This document shows, in pieces, positions 1 to 8,064 of a DNA stretch of 12,381 bases; the first letter of the stretch is position 1; each line of letters starts with the position of its first letter. Below the pieces are notes generated by a model, which ran no database searches, had not been told where the DNA came from, and saw only the letters and a program-made list of their open reading frames with translations. Where the stretch lies: the NCBI GenBank assembly GCA_964548025.1, contig CAZJRI010000152.1:1-12381 (forward strand). The letters are read 5' to 3'. This DNA is from JAHRVQ01 sp964548025 (GTDB lineage Bacteria; Pseudomonadota; Gammaproteobacteria; Pseudomonadales; Azotimanducaceae). Made by a program: the position numbers and the translations under genes.

Positions 1-33
1 ATCGTCAACGATTAGCACCTTAAGCTTTTTCAT
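1..33 (-). CDS. Response regulator, N-terminal fragment (cut by window edge)
   Basis: Eleven codons are visible from an ATG at position 33, reading MKKLKVLIVDD, and the gene runs off the left edge. A short basic start followed by a hydrophobic beta strand ending in an acidic pair is the typical beginning of a receiver (REC) domain; the two Asp belong to the Mg2+-binding acidic pocket. The gene starts inside the 3' end of the histidine kinase gene and overlaps it by 14 bases in another frame, so the two are almost certainly co-transcribed. Partners of LytS/AlgZ-type kinases usually carry a C-terminal LytTR DNA-binding domain, but that part is outside the window, so the output domain is inference. 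An AGGGA stretch lies just before the ATG but is unusually close for a ribosome binding site. Confidence 0.8.
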   Translation of the reverse strand, partial: MKKLKVLIVDD

Positions 34-1849
34 GTCCCTGATCAGCAAGCGCTTCAGTTGGCAACCGGAGGGCTGCGGTCACTCCACCCATTTCATTGGT
101 CCTGATTTGAAGATCAGCATCATTGCCATAAAGTCTGGATAGCCTATCCCTGATATTTCTTGTCGCAATACCCAGTCCCTCACTCACCCCAACAAGACCC
201 GGCCCATCATCAACTACCCGGATGATCAGGTACCCATCATCAATCAAAGCTTCCACACGCAGGTGAACGGGTTCAAACTGGCCATCCACTGCATGTTTGA
301 TCACATTCTCAACCAATGGCTGTAGCGAAAACGGTGGAACTTCATGATTCAGGAGTTCATCTGGCACTTGAAGTTCAAATAGCAGTCTTTCACCGTACCT
401 GGACTTTTCAATCGCCAGATAGTTGCTTACCACTGATAGCTCTTTTTCAAGGAGAATCAAATCTTCATCCGGAGATGTCAACACGCTCCGCATTAAGTCT
501 GATAGTCGTTCGATGACCTGCTCAGCCTGATCCGGGTCATCGCGGACAAAACTATGAATCGAGTTCAGTGTATTAAACAGAAAATGCGGTCTGATCTGGG
601 CTCGCATGGCATTTAATTCTGCTCGTGCAGCAAGCGTTGAAAGTGCTTCAGCTTTCATTAAATTAGTGTGTGACTTCTTAATCTGAAGATGACTCTGCAG
701 GTATAATGCTGCGGTTCTGGCCCAGTTATTGGCTTGTGACAACCATGGAATCCATCCACGAATATAACCCAGATTCATCTCGATAACAGGATCTCCGTTG
801 AGAATGAGAGAGTTTTCCACATCAAACTCGGATGGACCATTTATGCTCACTTCACTGTGGAAAACATCCCTGATGAAATTCTCTGTCACAATGGTAGCGG
901 CTTCCTCAGTCTCACAAAGTGCAAGTCTCGCAGGCAATTCTGAATGCATCGCCTGTAGCACTCTCTCATCAGGCGCCCATAATAGTGAAAACCATTGAAT
1001 GATCTGGCGAAATACTATTCCTGCGATCAGAAGATAAGTTGTTATCCAGAATAGCTGTAGATTCCTCGAGAGATTCGGATTGGACGAAACAAGTTGCTCA
1101 AGACCAATAGCAATTACTACCAGCATTATCATACTAACGCTCTGGTTAAGTATCATATCCATAAATTGCAATCTGAACCGGTACCAGCTAAATACAAATG
1201 AAAAAGCGACTGTTGATACAACCGGGCCTATACTCCAGGTCTCAAACTCAACAAAATACTCATAAACCCACAGTAACAAAATTACACCGAAAAGAACCCT
1301 TAAGGCTGATTGAGTATCACCCCAACCCTTTTCTGCTCGAATACCACTCAACAACATGAGTAGCAACAAGGCACCAAGCCCAAACATAATAAACAGCACT
1401 TTGATATCAGCGTAGTTATCCCGCCAGTTCTCCAGAGGGAATAGGTGAGCTAAAGACCAGAAGGAAAAGACAACACATGTCGCGAGCATCATATAGAAGA
1501 TCGTTCTTGTATTCCGCGATATGATCAAGAGGAGAGAAGCCAGGGGATTGCTTTTTGTCGGAGGCACAGTCAGCTCGGAAAAAACGATTGGAAAGAACAG
1601 GGCGGTGACAAAAGGTAAAATAGAATAGGCGGTAAAGACCGAAGCGTAGTAGATCCAGTTGTATAACTCCATTTCTTCCAAAAGCAGGCCGACGCCATAG
1701 AAACCATGCATGAATGCCCATAGGATCATCATGATCCAGAATAGAAATACAACGAAATCCTCGTTCCGACGAGGATAAAATCGGTACGCAAATAGAACGT
1801 GCAGATATGAAACCGAGAAATGCACGAAGATTGTGATGAATTCAACCAT
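20..1849 (-). CDS. LytS/AlgZ-type sensor histidine kinase, multi-span membrane protein
   Basis: This 609-residue protein is a membrane sensor kinase expected to phosphorylate the response regulator encoded directly after it. Residues about 1-290 hold roughly eight or nine hydrophobic segments (near 5-21, 32-52, 66-92, 115-137, 150-170, 183-200, 208-225, 238-255 and 268-290) with no large periplasmic loop, so the stimulus is probably sensed in or near the membrane. Residues 296-385 look like a degenerate GAF-type linker, and a helical stretch near 385-415 leads into the kinase core. The core has the His_kinase (PF06580) box IRPHFLFNTLNS, with H422 as the likely phosphorylation site. The ATPase part follows: N box LVENVIKHA (N515), G1 box DDGPGL (547-552) and G2 box GLGIATRN (558-565). 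The start is the ATG at 1849, whose A is shared with the TGA of the RND permease gene (TGATG), with GGTGA six bases upstream. A TTG one codon earlier is also in frame but less likely. The N-terminal sensor region is not one I recognise by name. Confidence 0.93.
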   Translation of the reverse strand: MVEFITIFVHFSVSYLHVLFAYRFYPRRNEDFVVFLFWIMMILWAFMHGFYGVGLLLEEMELYNWIYYASVFTAYSILPFVTALFFPIVFSELTVPPTKSNPLASLLLIISRNTRTIFYMMLATCVVFSFWSLAHLFPLENWRDNYADIKVLFIMFGLGALLLLMLLSGIRAEKGWGDTQSALRVLFGVILLLWVYEYFVEFETWSIGPVVSTVAFSFVFSWYRFRLQFMDMILNQSVSMIMLVVIAIGLEQLVSSNPNLSRNLQLFWITTYLLIAGIVFRQIIQWFSLLWAPDERVLQAMHSELPARLALCETEEAATIVTENFIRDVFHSEVSINGPSEFDVENSLILNGDPVIEMNLGYIRGWIPWLSQANNWARTAALYLQSHLQIKKSHTNLMKAEALSTLAARAELNAMRAQIRPHFLFNTLNSIHSFVRDDPDQAEQVIERLSDLMRSVLTSPDEDLILLEKELSVVSNYLAIEKSRYGERLLFELQVPDELLNHEVPPFSLQPLVENVIKHAVDGQFEPVHLRVEALIDDGYLIIRVVDDGPGLVGVSEGLGIATRNIRDRLSRLYGNDADLQIRTNEMGGVTAALRLPTEALADQGHEKA

Positions 1850-1860
1850 CAAACTTCACC
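1847..1860 (-). promoter_or_regulatory. TGATG stop/start overlap and ribosome binding site between RND permease and kinase genes
   Basis: On the minus strand the permease stop TGA (1851-1849) shares its last base with the kinase start ATG (1849-1847). The GGTGA at 1860-1856 lies six bases before the ATG and inside the permease coding sequence. This layout is typical of translational coupling and decides the kinase start. Confidence 0.7.
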
Positions 1861-4800
1861 AGGCGCCTTAGATGAAATGGTGCTCTGACGATTAAGATTC
1901 AGATAGGCAGATAGTATCCTGCCTTTGATCGAACTGGTACTGCTAACAAGGTCATCCATCACTACAACACATATCGGCAGGAACAGTAGCAGTAGAAACG
2001 ACGCAGCCACCAACCCGTATACCATCGTGGTTGCCATGGCATTGGCAATACCGGCACTCTGGCTGAGGCTTACCGGTAGCAAACCTCCGACAGTGGTCAC
2101 CGTCGTTAACCAGATCGGTCTGAATCTTTGCCTGACTGCCTGTACTGCAGCATCCGCTGAGTTCATGCCCTTACCTCGTTCACGATTGTAGAAATTCACC
2201 CAGACCAGTGAATCATTGATCACTATCCCCATCAATCCCACCACGCCGATAAATCCGGTTAAAGACAGAGGTGTACCTGTCAGTGTCATTCCCCAGACCA
2301 CCCCCATATAAGCCAGCGGTATTGCGAGAAGTACAACAATGGGCTGCAGAAATGAACGGAACAGGAGAGTGAGGATAAAATATGAGAGACCAAGTCCAAT
2401 CAGACCTGCCTGTATCATCGAGGCAATACTCTCCTGGGTATCGCTATATTCACCCTGTTGCTCAAATGTTATACCCGGCAACAGCACAGAATCGTTTATC
2501 ACTTTTTCAATTTCCCGATGGGTTTTGAATACTGACAGTATCGCCTCATCAACCTCTGCTGTAATCGAAATATATCTGCGCCCCTGGAATCTCTCAATCG
2601 CTTCAGGTGATGTCCGCGTTACGAACCTGCCTAATTCACTTAGAGGAATTGTTGAACCATCTGTCTGGGTAATAACGCTATAGGGCTGTTGCCCTGGATT
2701 TGAAGTTACGTAGACATCGATAACCTCGTTACCTCTATCCACTTTGCCAACCTTTTTCCCGGTAATCGACGTGCGCAAGAGACCAGCAACCAGGTCACTG
2801 GTGAGGCCATAATGACTTATGCGAGATGAGTCAAGTTCAAATACTCGCTCAAGTATCCCATCCTCCATCGGATCAGAGATATGCTGAATCGAAGGAATAG
2901 ATGCCAGAGCAGTCCTCACGCGCTGTGACGTTTGCCTCAACGCTTCTGTCTCCTCGCCGTAAAGGTATATCTGCACGGGCACATCTGTAGGCGGTCGGTT
3001 ACTTTCCATACTCCTCTGGATTCGAACTAACCCGGGAAGTTTTGTCAATCTCGCCTCAAGCTCTTTTACGATTGCTGGCGCACTTCCTTTTTTAATGGCT
3101 TCATCCGTTAGCAGTACCTCGATCATACCCAAATGTTCTCGTACTTCACGCTGATAATTGAAGTTCCTGAAGCCAGCTATCAATACAATATCTTTTATTC
3201 CAGGTTCAACCTTCCTGGCATTGTTCATCGCGAAGTCAACAAGCTGGTAGGTTGATTCAATATCCACAGTTTGATCAAATTCCACATGGAATTTCATCGA
3301 TCGAGTTTCTGTTGATTCAAGCAGGGTAAAATCCATGGTCATATAAGCGATGACAGAGGTAACCGCCAACAAACTGGCAAAGCCCGCCAGTGACCAGTAG
3401 GGATATTTGACGAGTTTTCCGGAGTAGACGGAAAACATATCTGCAGCTTTAACCATCCACCGACGGAGTTTCGATCTCCATCCTCCAGATTCATCATTGA
3501 TCGCATCTTTTCGAACTTTGGATTTACCACCGCCATAAATGTGGATAGGCAGGACAATAAAGCACTCTACGAGAGATGCTATCAGTGCAAGTATCGCAAC
3601 CTGGGGAATCTGGCTTATGAACTGCCCCATACCTCCACTCATCAGCATCAACGGCATAAAGACTGCAATCGTCGTCCCCGTGGCTGCCACAACAGCAGGT
3701 GCAACCTCTCTTATTCCTTCGACTATTGCATCAACAGACTGGAATCCACCTGAGATCTTTGTATCCACATTCTCAAGTACCACAATCGCATCATCAACCA
3801 CCATGCCAGTCACCAGGACCAGTCCAAATAACGTCAGTGTGTTGATGCTGAGGTCAAGCAGGTCCATCGCAATGAATGCTGCAAAGAAAGAGAACGGAAT
3901 ACCGATTGCTGCATAAATCGCATTTCGAGTACCCAGAAATATCCAGAGGATAAGAAAGACGAGACCCATGCCAATCGTAATCGATGAACTTAACTCGCCA
4001 AGGCTGCGTGTTACGATACTACTCCTGTCATGCAAGACGGTAATCTGAAAATCTTTCCCGTCACTTTCGAACTGATCGTTCAGATCGGCAACAATCCGCC
4101 TAATCTTGGTCGACAGATCAGTCACATTGCTGCCTTTACGACGGTATATATTGATATACCAGGCCACCTCGTCATCATGAACAATCCTCACCTCTTCAGG
4201 TGCAAGGGTTTCAATCACTTCTGCAAAATATGACAGTGGTAGAACACCAAGATTCGATGATAGCCTGGTTTCTGCTAACGAGTTTGCGCTGTCAGGTTGC
4301 TGAAGTGTCCTGATCCTGGATGTACCGAGTTGGCTACGCAAAGTGCCTGCTCCGGCATCGGTCACTGAGGCCTGGATTTTCCCTGCCAATTCATCTAATC
4401 GCATCCCGGCATGTCCAAGTGTTATTGGATTGGCTCTAACCTCGATACGACGTTCTCTGTCTCCGAGCACCTCCAGTTCGTCAAGTTCAGGAAGAGCCAG
4501 CAGCGTCTGTTCGACCGAAACCCAGGCATTGTGACGCTCAACCTCGTTACCGCCTTTAAACAATAATGTCACAGGCGGAAAAATACGATCAAACTGACGA
4601 CTGACGAAAGGCCCCTCGAGATCAGGCGGCAAGTTTGGTACCTGAGTGACGAGTTGGGCAATTTCTCTTCGTAGACCATCCAGGTCTGTTTCATCTCGTT
4701 TAACACTCACGGAGAGTGAAACAAATCCGTCCTTTGAGTAGCTGCTGACTTCATCAACACCGGGTATGCCTACGATCTCATTGTTCAGGAGTCTTGCAAC

Positions 4801-4980
4801 CTTCATATCCATCTCATCGGGGGTGGCACCAGGCAGAACCGCGTGGATATTGAGCCCCTCACCACCAAATTCAGGTAGTTCCTCCCTACCCAGCTTGCTT
4901 AAGGATAAGAATCCGAAAGCAAAGACCAGGACGAAACAGATATTAACCGCGCGATGCTGGCGAGTAAGTAGCTCAATCAT
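1849..4980 (-). CDS. RND-family efflux permease (HAE-1/AcrB-like, inner membrane)
   Basis: At 1043 residues this is a full-length resistance-nodulation-division permease (AcrB about 1049), the proton-driven pump of a tripartite efflux system. It begins with a cytoplasmic tip and TM1 (about 11-29), followed by a large periplasmic porter region (30-330) and TM2-TM6 (about 333-480). A linker and TM7 (about 528-546), a second porter region (547-855) and the final TM block (856-1008) complete the two-fold repeat. In TM4 the motif GMVVDDAIVVLENV holds the acidic pair D396/D397, matching AcrB D407/D408. FRPIWLTTVTTVGGLLP (953-969) is the usual C-half motif. In TM10 the residue facing the acidic pair, Lys940 in AcrB, is N922 within GIVINDSLVWVNF, which is common in one branch of HAE-1-like transporters. 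The gene starts 27 bases after the adaptor gene ends and overlaps the kinase start. GGGAT about nine bases upstream may serve as ribosome binding site. Substrate cannot be told from sequence. Confidence 0.96.
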   Translation of the reverse strand: MIELLTRQHRAVNICFVLVFAFGFLSLSKLGREELPEFGGEGLNIHAVLPGATPDEMDMKVARLLNNEIVGIPGVDEVSSYSKDGFVSLSVSVKRDETDLDGLRREIAQLVTQVPNLPPDLEGPFVSRQFDRIFPPVTLLFKGGNEVERHNAWVSVEQTLLALPELDELEVLGDRERRIEVRANPITLGHAGMRLDELAGKIQASVTDAGAGTLRSQLGTSRIRTLQQPDSANSLAETRLSSNLGVLPLSYFAEVIETLAPEEVRIVHDDEVAWYINIYRRKGSNVTDLSTKIRRIVADLNDQFESDGKDFQITVLHDRSSIVTRSLGELSSSITIGMGLVFLILWIFLGTRNAIYAAIGIPFSFFAAFIAMDLLDLSINTLTLFGLVLVTGMVVDDAIVVLENVDTKISGGFQSVDAIVEGIREVAPAVVAATGTTIAVFMPLMLMSGGMGQFISQIPQVAILALIASLVECFIVLPIHIYGGGKSKVRKDAINDESGGWRSKLRRWMVKAADMFSVYSGKLVKYPYWSLAGFASLLAVTSVIAYMTMDFTLLESTETRSMKFHVEFDQTVDIESTYQLVDFAMNNARKVEPGIKDIVLIAGFRNFNYQREVREHLGMIEVLLTDEAIKKGSAPAIVKELEARLTKLPGLVRIQRSMESNRPPTDVPVQIYLYGEETEALRQTSQRVRTALASIPSIQHISDPMEDGILERVFELDSSRISHYGLTSDLVAGLLRTSITGKKVGKVDRGNEVIDVYVTSNPGQQPYSVITQTDGSTIPLSELGRFVTRTSPEAIERFQGRRYISITAEVDEAILSVFKTHREIEKVINDSVLLPGITFEQQGEYSDTQESIASMIQAGLIGLGLSYFILTLLFRSFLQPIVVLLAIPLAYMGVVWGMTLTGTPLSLTGFIGVVGLMGIVINDSLVWVNFYNRERGKGMNSADAAVQAVRQRFRPIWLTTVTTVGGLLPVSLSQSAGIANAMATTMVYGLVAASFLLLLFLPICVVVMDDLVSSTSSIKGRILSAYLNLNRQSTISSKAPGEV

Positions 4981-5007
4981 TATGTGCTATCCCGATTCCC
5001 GATGACT

Positions 5008-6000
5008 TTATGAGTCAGCATCTAAGTTAATAGGTGTCACGACGTCACCAGGGCTCACTTTGTCTGTTCCCAAAACGATGATGCTTTCACCAACCTCCAG
5101 TTTTCTGGGATCACGTCGGCTGACTGTTTTCTCTTCGACAACGTATACATACTCACCATCATCATCATTCAAAATGCTCTGCTGAGGGAGGTCTGCATAA
5201 CTTGTTTCGACAAGATTGATGCTGACATGTTGCCCTGGCAGCAGCTGCCTCTTACAGCCGCGAGCTTCGAGAGAGGTCATTCCTGTTTTGATTTCGCCAA
5301 CCGGTGACATCGCGACGAGTGTCATCGGGTTGCTTTCACACATTAGCGCATAGTTGCCTTCCAGCAGACCAGATAATTCCTCAGGAGTTAACTTGAGTTC
5401 TATTCTCTGTTCACCAACATCAACAATCTCAAACACCGGTTCACCAGGTCTGACATAAAGACCGATCACAGGTGTTGGACGAACCAATTCACCATCGAAT
5501 GGTGCCTTTATCCTGTACTTCTCAAGACGGGTTTTTTGTAGTTTTACCCTACTTTCAGTTAGCGTCACATGGGCACGCGACTTGGCTAATTCAGTTTGCA
5601 CTTCATCAAACTGGGCTTCTGAAAGCGCATTCTGATTTCGATTGATTTTTGCCCGCTCAAATGACTTGGTTCTATAGGCAAGATCAACCCTTGCAGTGGT
5701 GAGTTCCTGGGTTGCGATTTCAAAAAGGGCCTGTTGTTCACTTGACTCGATCTCAACTACTACCTGCCCCTTTGAAACGGGCATACCCATTTCCAGCCGA
5801 TGAGAACTGATCACTCCGTTTATTTCAGCTGCAATAATCTGGCGTCTGGGTGCGATGACCTCCGAGAGTACCTCCCGCACCAGCGCACCGCGCTCCTGTA
5901 CCTTGACTATTGCAACCTGTATATCAGCAGCGGGCATTTCTGTGCTGGCAAGGATTAAGGCAGACGCGAGAAGAAGTCTCACTGAAACTGTTGAAAGCAT
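5008..6000 (-). CDS. RND efflux periplasmic adaptor (membrane fusion protein)
   Basis: This protein should link the RND permease to an outer-membrane channel. Read from the ATG at 6000 it has 330 residues, somewhat short for the family. Residues 1-25 form a signal peptide (Arg8, hydrophobic 9-18, probable cleavage near MPAA). No lipobox cysteine is seen, so a soluble or loosely held periplasmic form is likely. Residues 47-85 form the first half of a lipoyl-like domain, 86-160 an alpha-helical hairpin rich in Ala, Glu, Lys and Arg, and 161-195 the second lipoyl half (RIKAPFDGELV, then GLYVRPGEPVFEI). A beta-barrel and membrane-proximal part follow to residue 330. A GTG at 6012 would add four residues; neither start has a clear Shine-Dalgarno sequence, and the ATG was chosen because it gives a normal signal peptide. 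It is the first gene of the adaptor-permease-kinase-regulator operon. No TolC-like gene is nearby. Confidence 0.93.
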   Translation of the reverse strand: MLSTVSVRLLLASALILASTEMPAADIQVAIVKVQERGALVREVLSEVIAPRRQIIAAEINGVISSHRLEMGMPVSKGQVVVEIESSEQQALFEIATQELTTARVDLAYRTKSFERAKINRNQNALSEAQFDEVQTELAKSRAHVTLTESRVKLQKTRLEKYRIKAPFDGELVRPTPVIGLYVRPGEPVFEIVDVGEQRIELKLTPEELSGLLEGNYALMCESNPMTLVAMSPVGEIKTGMTSLEARGCKRQLLPGQHVSINLVETSYADLPQQSILNDDDGEYVYVVEEKTVSRRDPRKLEVGESIIVLGTDKVSPGDVVTPINLDADS

Positions 6001-6260
6001 TGCGCCAGACACTCAAGTAGTTGACTTATATGCCGTAATCCTAATGAATCTGTTTGGAGATTGGAGCTATTTAGTACCCAATCGCACTATTTCGGTCCGG
6101 ATAGCAAATGCGCTGCGATAACCCACACGACTACTGCAACAACAGTGGTTATATATTTTTACCAAAAGTAAGCTGAACTGATCAATGCGGTACAATCACG
6201 AGATATTGATTGGATCATGTTAGCGTTGAGACACCAGCAAAAATAATCAGGGATCAATTC
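6001..6260. promoter_or_regulatory. Divergent intergenic region between efflux operon and alpha/beta hydrolase
   Basis: These 260 bases must hold the promoters of the leftward efflux operon and the rightward hydrolase gene. For the hydrolase, TACAAT at 6191-6196 is a fair -10 hexamer but has no convincing -35. It sits inside an imperfect dyad, ATCAAT (6181-6186) and ATTGAT (6205-6210), which might be an operator. An AT-rich stretch at 6149-6160 (TTATATATTTTT) is the other obvious promoter-like spot and could serve the minus strand. TATAAG on the minus strand at 6030-6025 lies close to the adaptor start but lacks any -35. No small gene or RNA structure was recognised. Assignments here are tentative. 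Confidence 0.35.
6249..6253 (+). promoter_or_regulatory. Ribosome binding site deciding the hydrolase start
   Basis: AGGGA lies seven bases before the ATG at 6261. An in-frame ATG at 6210 would give 17 extra polar residues ahead of the signal peptide, so the site supports the shorter start. Confidence 0.55.
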
Positions 6261-7151
6261 ATGAGGTTATTGATACTTTTAATCTGTTGTCTGCCACTTT
6301 CTGTGCTTGCCGAACAACTTGTGCAACATCAGATCGAAATTGATGATCATCGCCTCAGTCTCTGGCAGAAACCAGTTGCTTCACCGAAAGCGACAATTCT
6401 ACTCTTACACGGCAGAACCTATAGCTCGCTGCCAGATTTTGATCTGCAGGTTGAAGGCGAGAACAAATCCTTTATGGATGGTTTGAATAAATTCGGTTAC
6501 AACGTCTACGCATTGGATGGCAGGGGTTATGGTGAAACACCAAGGGATGAAACCGGTTGGCTGACACCGGATCGTGCGGTAAAAGATGTACTCGACACCT
6601 TAAGATGGATCAGGCGAAAAACTGGAGATGTGCCCCATCTCTTCGGCTGGTCTTATGGATCAATGGTTACTCAACTTGTGGCACAACGCGAACCCGGGCT
6701 CGTAAGATCCATCATTCTGTTCGGCTATCCATTCGACCCTGATCGTCACATCGTCAAGCAGGACTATAAATATCCATCGTCCCCACCGGCTGAAAAGAAC
6801 ACGGTCAAACATGCCGCCAGTGATTTCATCACACCTGGCTCAATCAGTCAGGCAGCAATCAATGCCTATGTAAATGCAGCACTGAAGGCAGACCCTATCC
6901 GAGTGGATTTCAAAAATCTGCATGAGTGGCAGGAGATGGACGCATCAAAAATAATCACACCCACCCTCTTAATGCAGGGGCAGTTCGATCCGATTGCCCC
7001 AACGCATGTTCAGCAGGCAATTTTTACACGGATCAGCACAGCAAAGAAATGGTGGATTGTCTTAAAAGGGGGAGATCATGCGGCACTTCTGGAAAGTCCA
7101 AGGAATGAAATGCTCATAGCTATCGACGCATTTATCGGCACACTTCAGTAA
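6261..7151 (+). CDS. Exported alpha/beta hydrolase (serine hydrolase)
   Basis: This 296-residue protein has the alpha/beta-hydrolase fold and should cleave an ester or related bond, probably in the periplasm. Residues 1-17 form a short signal peptide (Arg2, hydrophobic core, cleavage likely after SVLA). LLLHGR (48-52 region) is the HG oxyanion-hole motif, and ALDGRGYGETP (84-94) is the loop after strand 4. The nucleophile elbow is G-W-S-Y-G with S131. The acid is probably D243 in GQFDPIAP and the base H273 in GGDHAALLE, completing a Ser-Asp-His triad. The start at 6261 gives a clean signal peptide and has AGGGA seven bases upstream; an earlier in-frame ATG at 6210 lacks these. It is the only plus-strand gene here, is divergent from the efflux operon, and ends a few bases from the convergent transaminase gene. 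The substrate is unknown; lipase/esterase and peptidase-like relatives share these motifs. Confidence 0.88.
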   Translation: MRLLILLICCLPLSVLAEQLVQHQIEIDDHRLSLWQKPVASPKATILLLHGRTYSSLPDFDLQVEGENKSFMDGLNKFGYNVYALDGRGYGETPRDETGWLTPDRAVKDVLDTLRWIRRKTGDVPHLFGWSYGSMVTQLVAQREPGLVRSIILFGYPFDPDRHIVKQDYKYPSSPPAEKNTVKHAASDFITPGSISQAAINAYVNAALKADPIRVDFKNLHEWQEMDASKIITPTLLMQGQFDPIAPTHVQQAIFTRISTAKKWWIVLKGGDHAALLESPRNEMLIAIDAFIGTLQ

Positions 7152-7155
7152 CGCA

Positions 7156-7999
7156 TCACGACTTTTGTTTGAAAGCCTGGAANNNNNNNNNNCCTGTCGA
7201 CCTCCTGCCAGATAACGCCGCCTTCGCCATTTCCGATTGTTTTTTCATTGATTACACCGACAGGCCACGCCTCGTGACTTGAGCTTGTGATGAATATCTC
7301 GCTGGCTTCCATCAGTTCTTCGTGTGTAATCTGCCTTTCTTCAACCGGTAGGCCATTTTGAAGAGCAAGTTCGATCACTACATCCCGGGTTATACCAAAT
7401 AACAGATGTCCGCTCTTGGGTGGCGTTACGATAGTGCCATTCAGTACCACGAATACATTTGATGAAGTAGATTCAGTCACGACGCCGTCCCTGATGAGAA
7501 TCGCATCATTAACCCCTTTGGTGATCGCTTCATTTTTAAGCATGCATGCTGCTATAAGACTAACAGTTTTAATATGACCTCTTGACCAGCGATAATCATC
7601 AAGGGTTATCACCTCATAGGGTGAGATCTCTCTTTTTGAAGGTACACCCGTGACCATAATAAATACGGTTGGAACGACCTTTTCCGGGTAGATATGAATT
7701 CGTTTTACGTCTGCACCCCGGGTAATCTGAAGATAGAGCGACGCTGATTCCTCACCGCTTCTGTCTATCGCCTCTCCAATCAGCGTTGTCCATCCCTTTA
7801 TGTCATATGGGCTTGTCAGATTAATTTCATCGATGCTGTTCAAAAGTCTTTTTAAGTGCCGGTCCAGAGTAAAGGGCTTTTTGTTGTAGACTGGTATGAC
7901 TTCATAGACCCCATCGCCAAACAGGAAACCCCGATCAAGAACAGATATCCTGGCATCCTCAACGGGTTGCCAGGTGCCATTCAGATATGAAATCGACAT
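7156..7999 (-). CDS. D-amino-acid transaminase-like PLP enzyme (class IV aminotransferase), 3' end broken by assembly gap
   Basis: This is a fold-type IV PLP aminotransferase, which would move the amino group between a D-amino acid and a 2-oxo acid in the cytoplasm. LDRGFLFGDGVYEVIPVY (21-38) is the family N-terminal signature. K144 in HIKTVSLI is the PLP-binding lysine, E176 in TESTSSNVF is the residue near the pyridine nitrogen, and GITR (202-205) lies near the phosphate site. Y32, R100 and H102 match in spacing the Bacillus D-amino-acid transaminase carboxylate trap (Y31, R98, H100), favouring this over branched-chain aminotransferase or aminodeoxychorismate lyase. The start ATG at 7999 has GAGGT eight bases upstream. 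Ten Ns at 7183-7192 fall after residue 269. With the Ns at face value the frame ends PGFQTKVVMRY and stops at 7145. Another frame beyond the gap reads FQAFKQKS and stops at 7156, which resembles the usual family C-terminus, so I place the end there. It lies 65 bases downstream of the PQQ dehydrogenase gene on the same strand and is probably co-transcribed with it. Confidence 0.9.
7183..7192. other. Assembly gap (ten Ns) inside the transaminase 3' end
   Basis: Ten consecutive Ns interrupt the sequence. The round number suggests a placeholder of unknown true length. Reading frames cannot be carried across it; the family C-terminus fits better if the missing length is a multiple of three, with a single codon fitting best. 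Confidence 0.95.
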
Positions 8000-8064
8000 A
8001 TAAAACTACCTCAACTATTAACCGCGTTTTGCTGGCAAAGTAACATGGTGATCATACTGTCACC

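Noticed and set aside
3539..3916. 125-codon plus-strand open frame inside the RND permease gene
   Set aside because: It lies opposite TM2-TM6 of a complete permease and has a Ser/Thr/Ala-rich composition expected of an antisense shadow.
6021..6043. TTGACT at 6021 as a -35 for the hydrolase gene
   Set aside because: No fitting -10 follows at 16-18 bases, and the hydrolase start is more than 200 bases away.
6210..6260. Longer hydrolase start at the ATG at 6210
   Set aside because: It would put 17 polar residues ahead of a good signal peptide, and the later ATG has AGGGA at a proper distance.
8047..8064. GGTGA/TCACC repeat as a terminator after the PQQ dehydrogenase gene
   Set aside because: The stem is only 5 bp, the loop is 8 bases and no T run follows on either strand.
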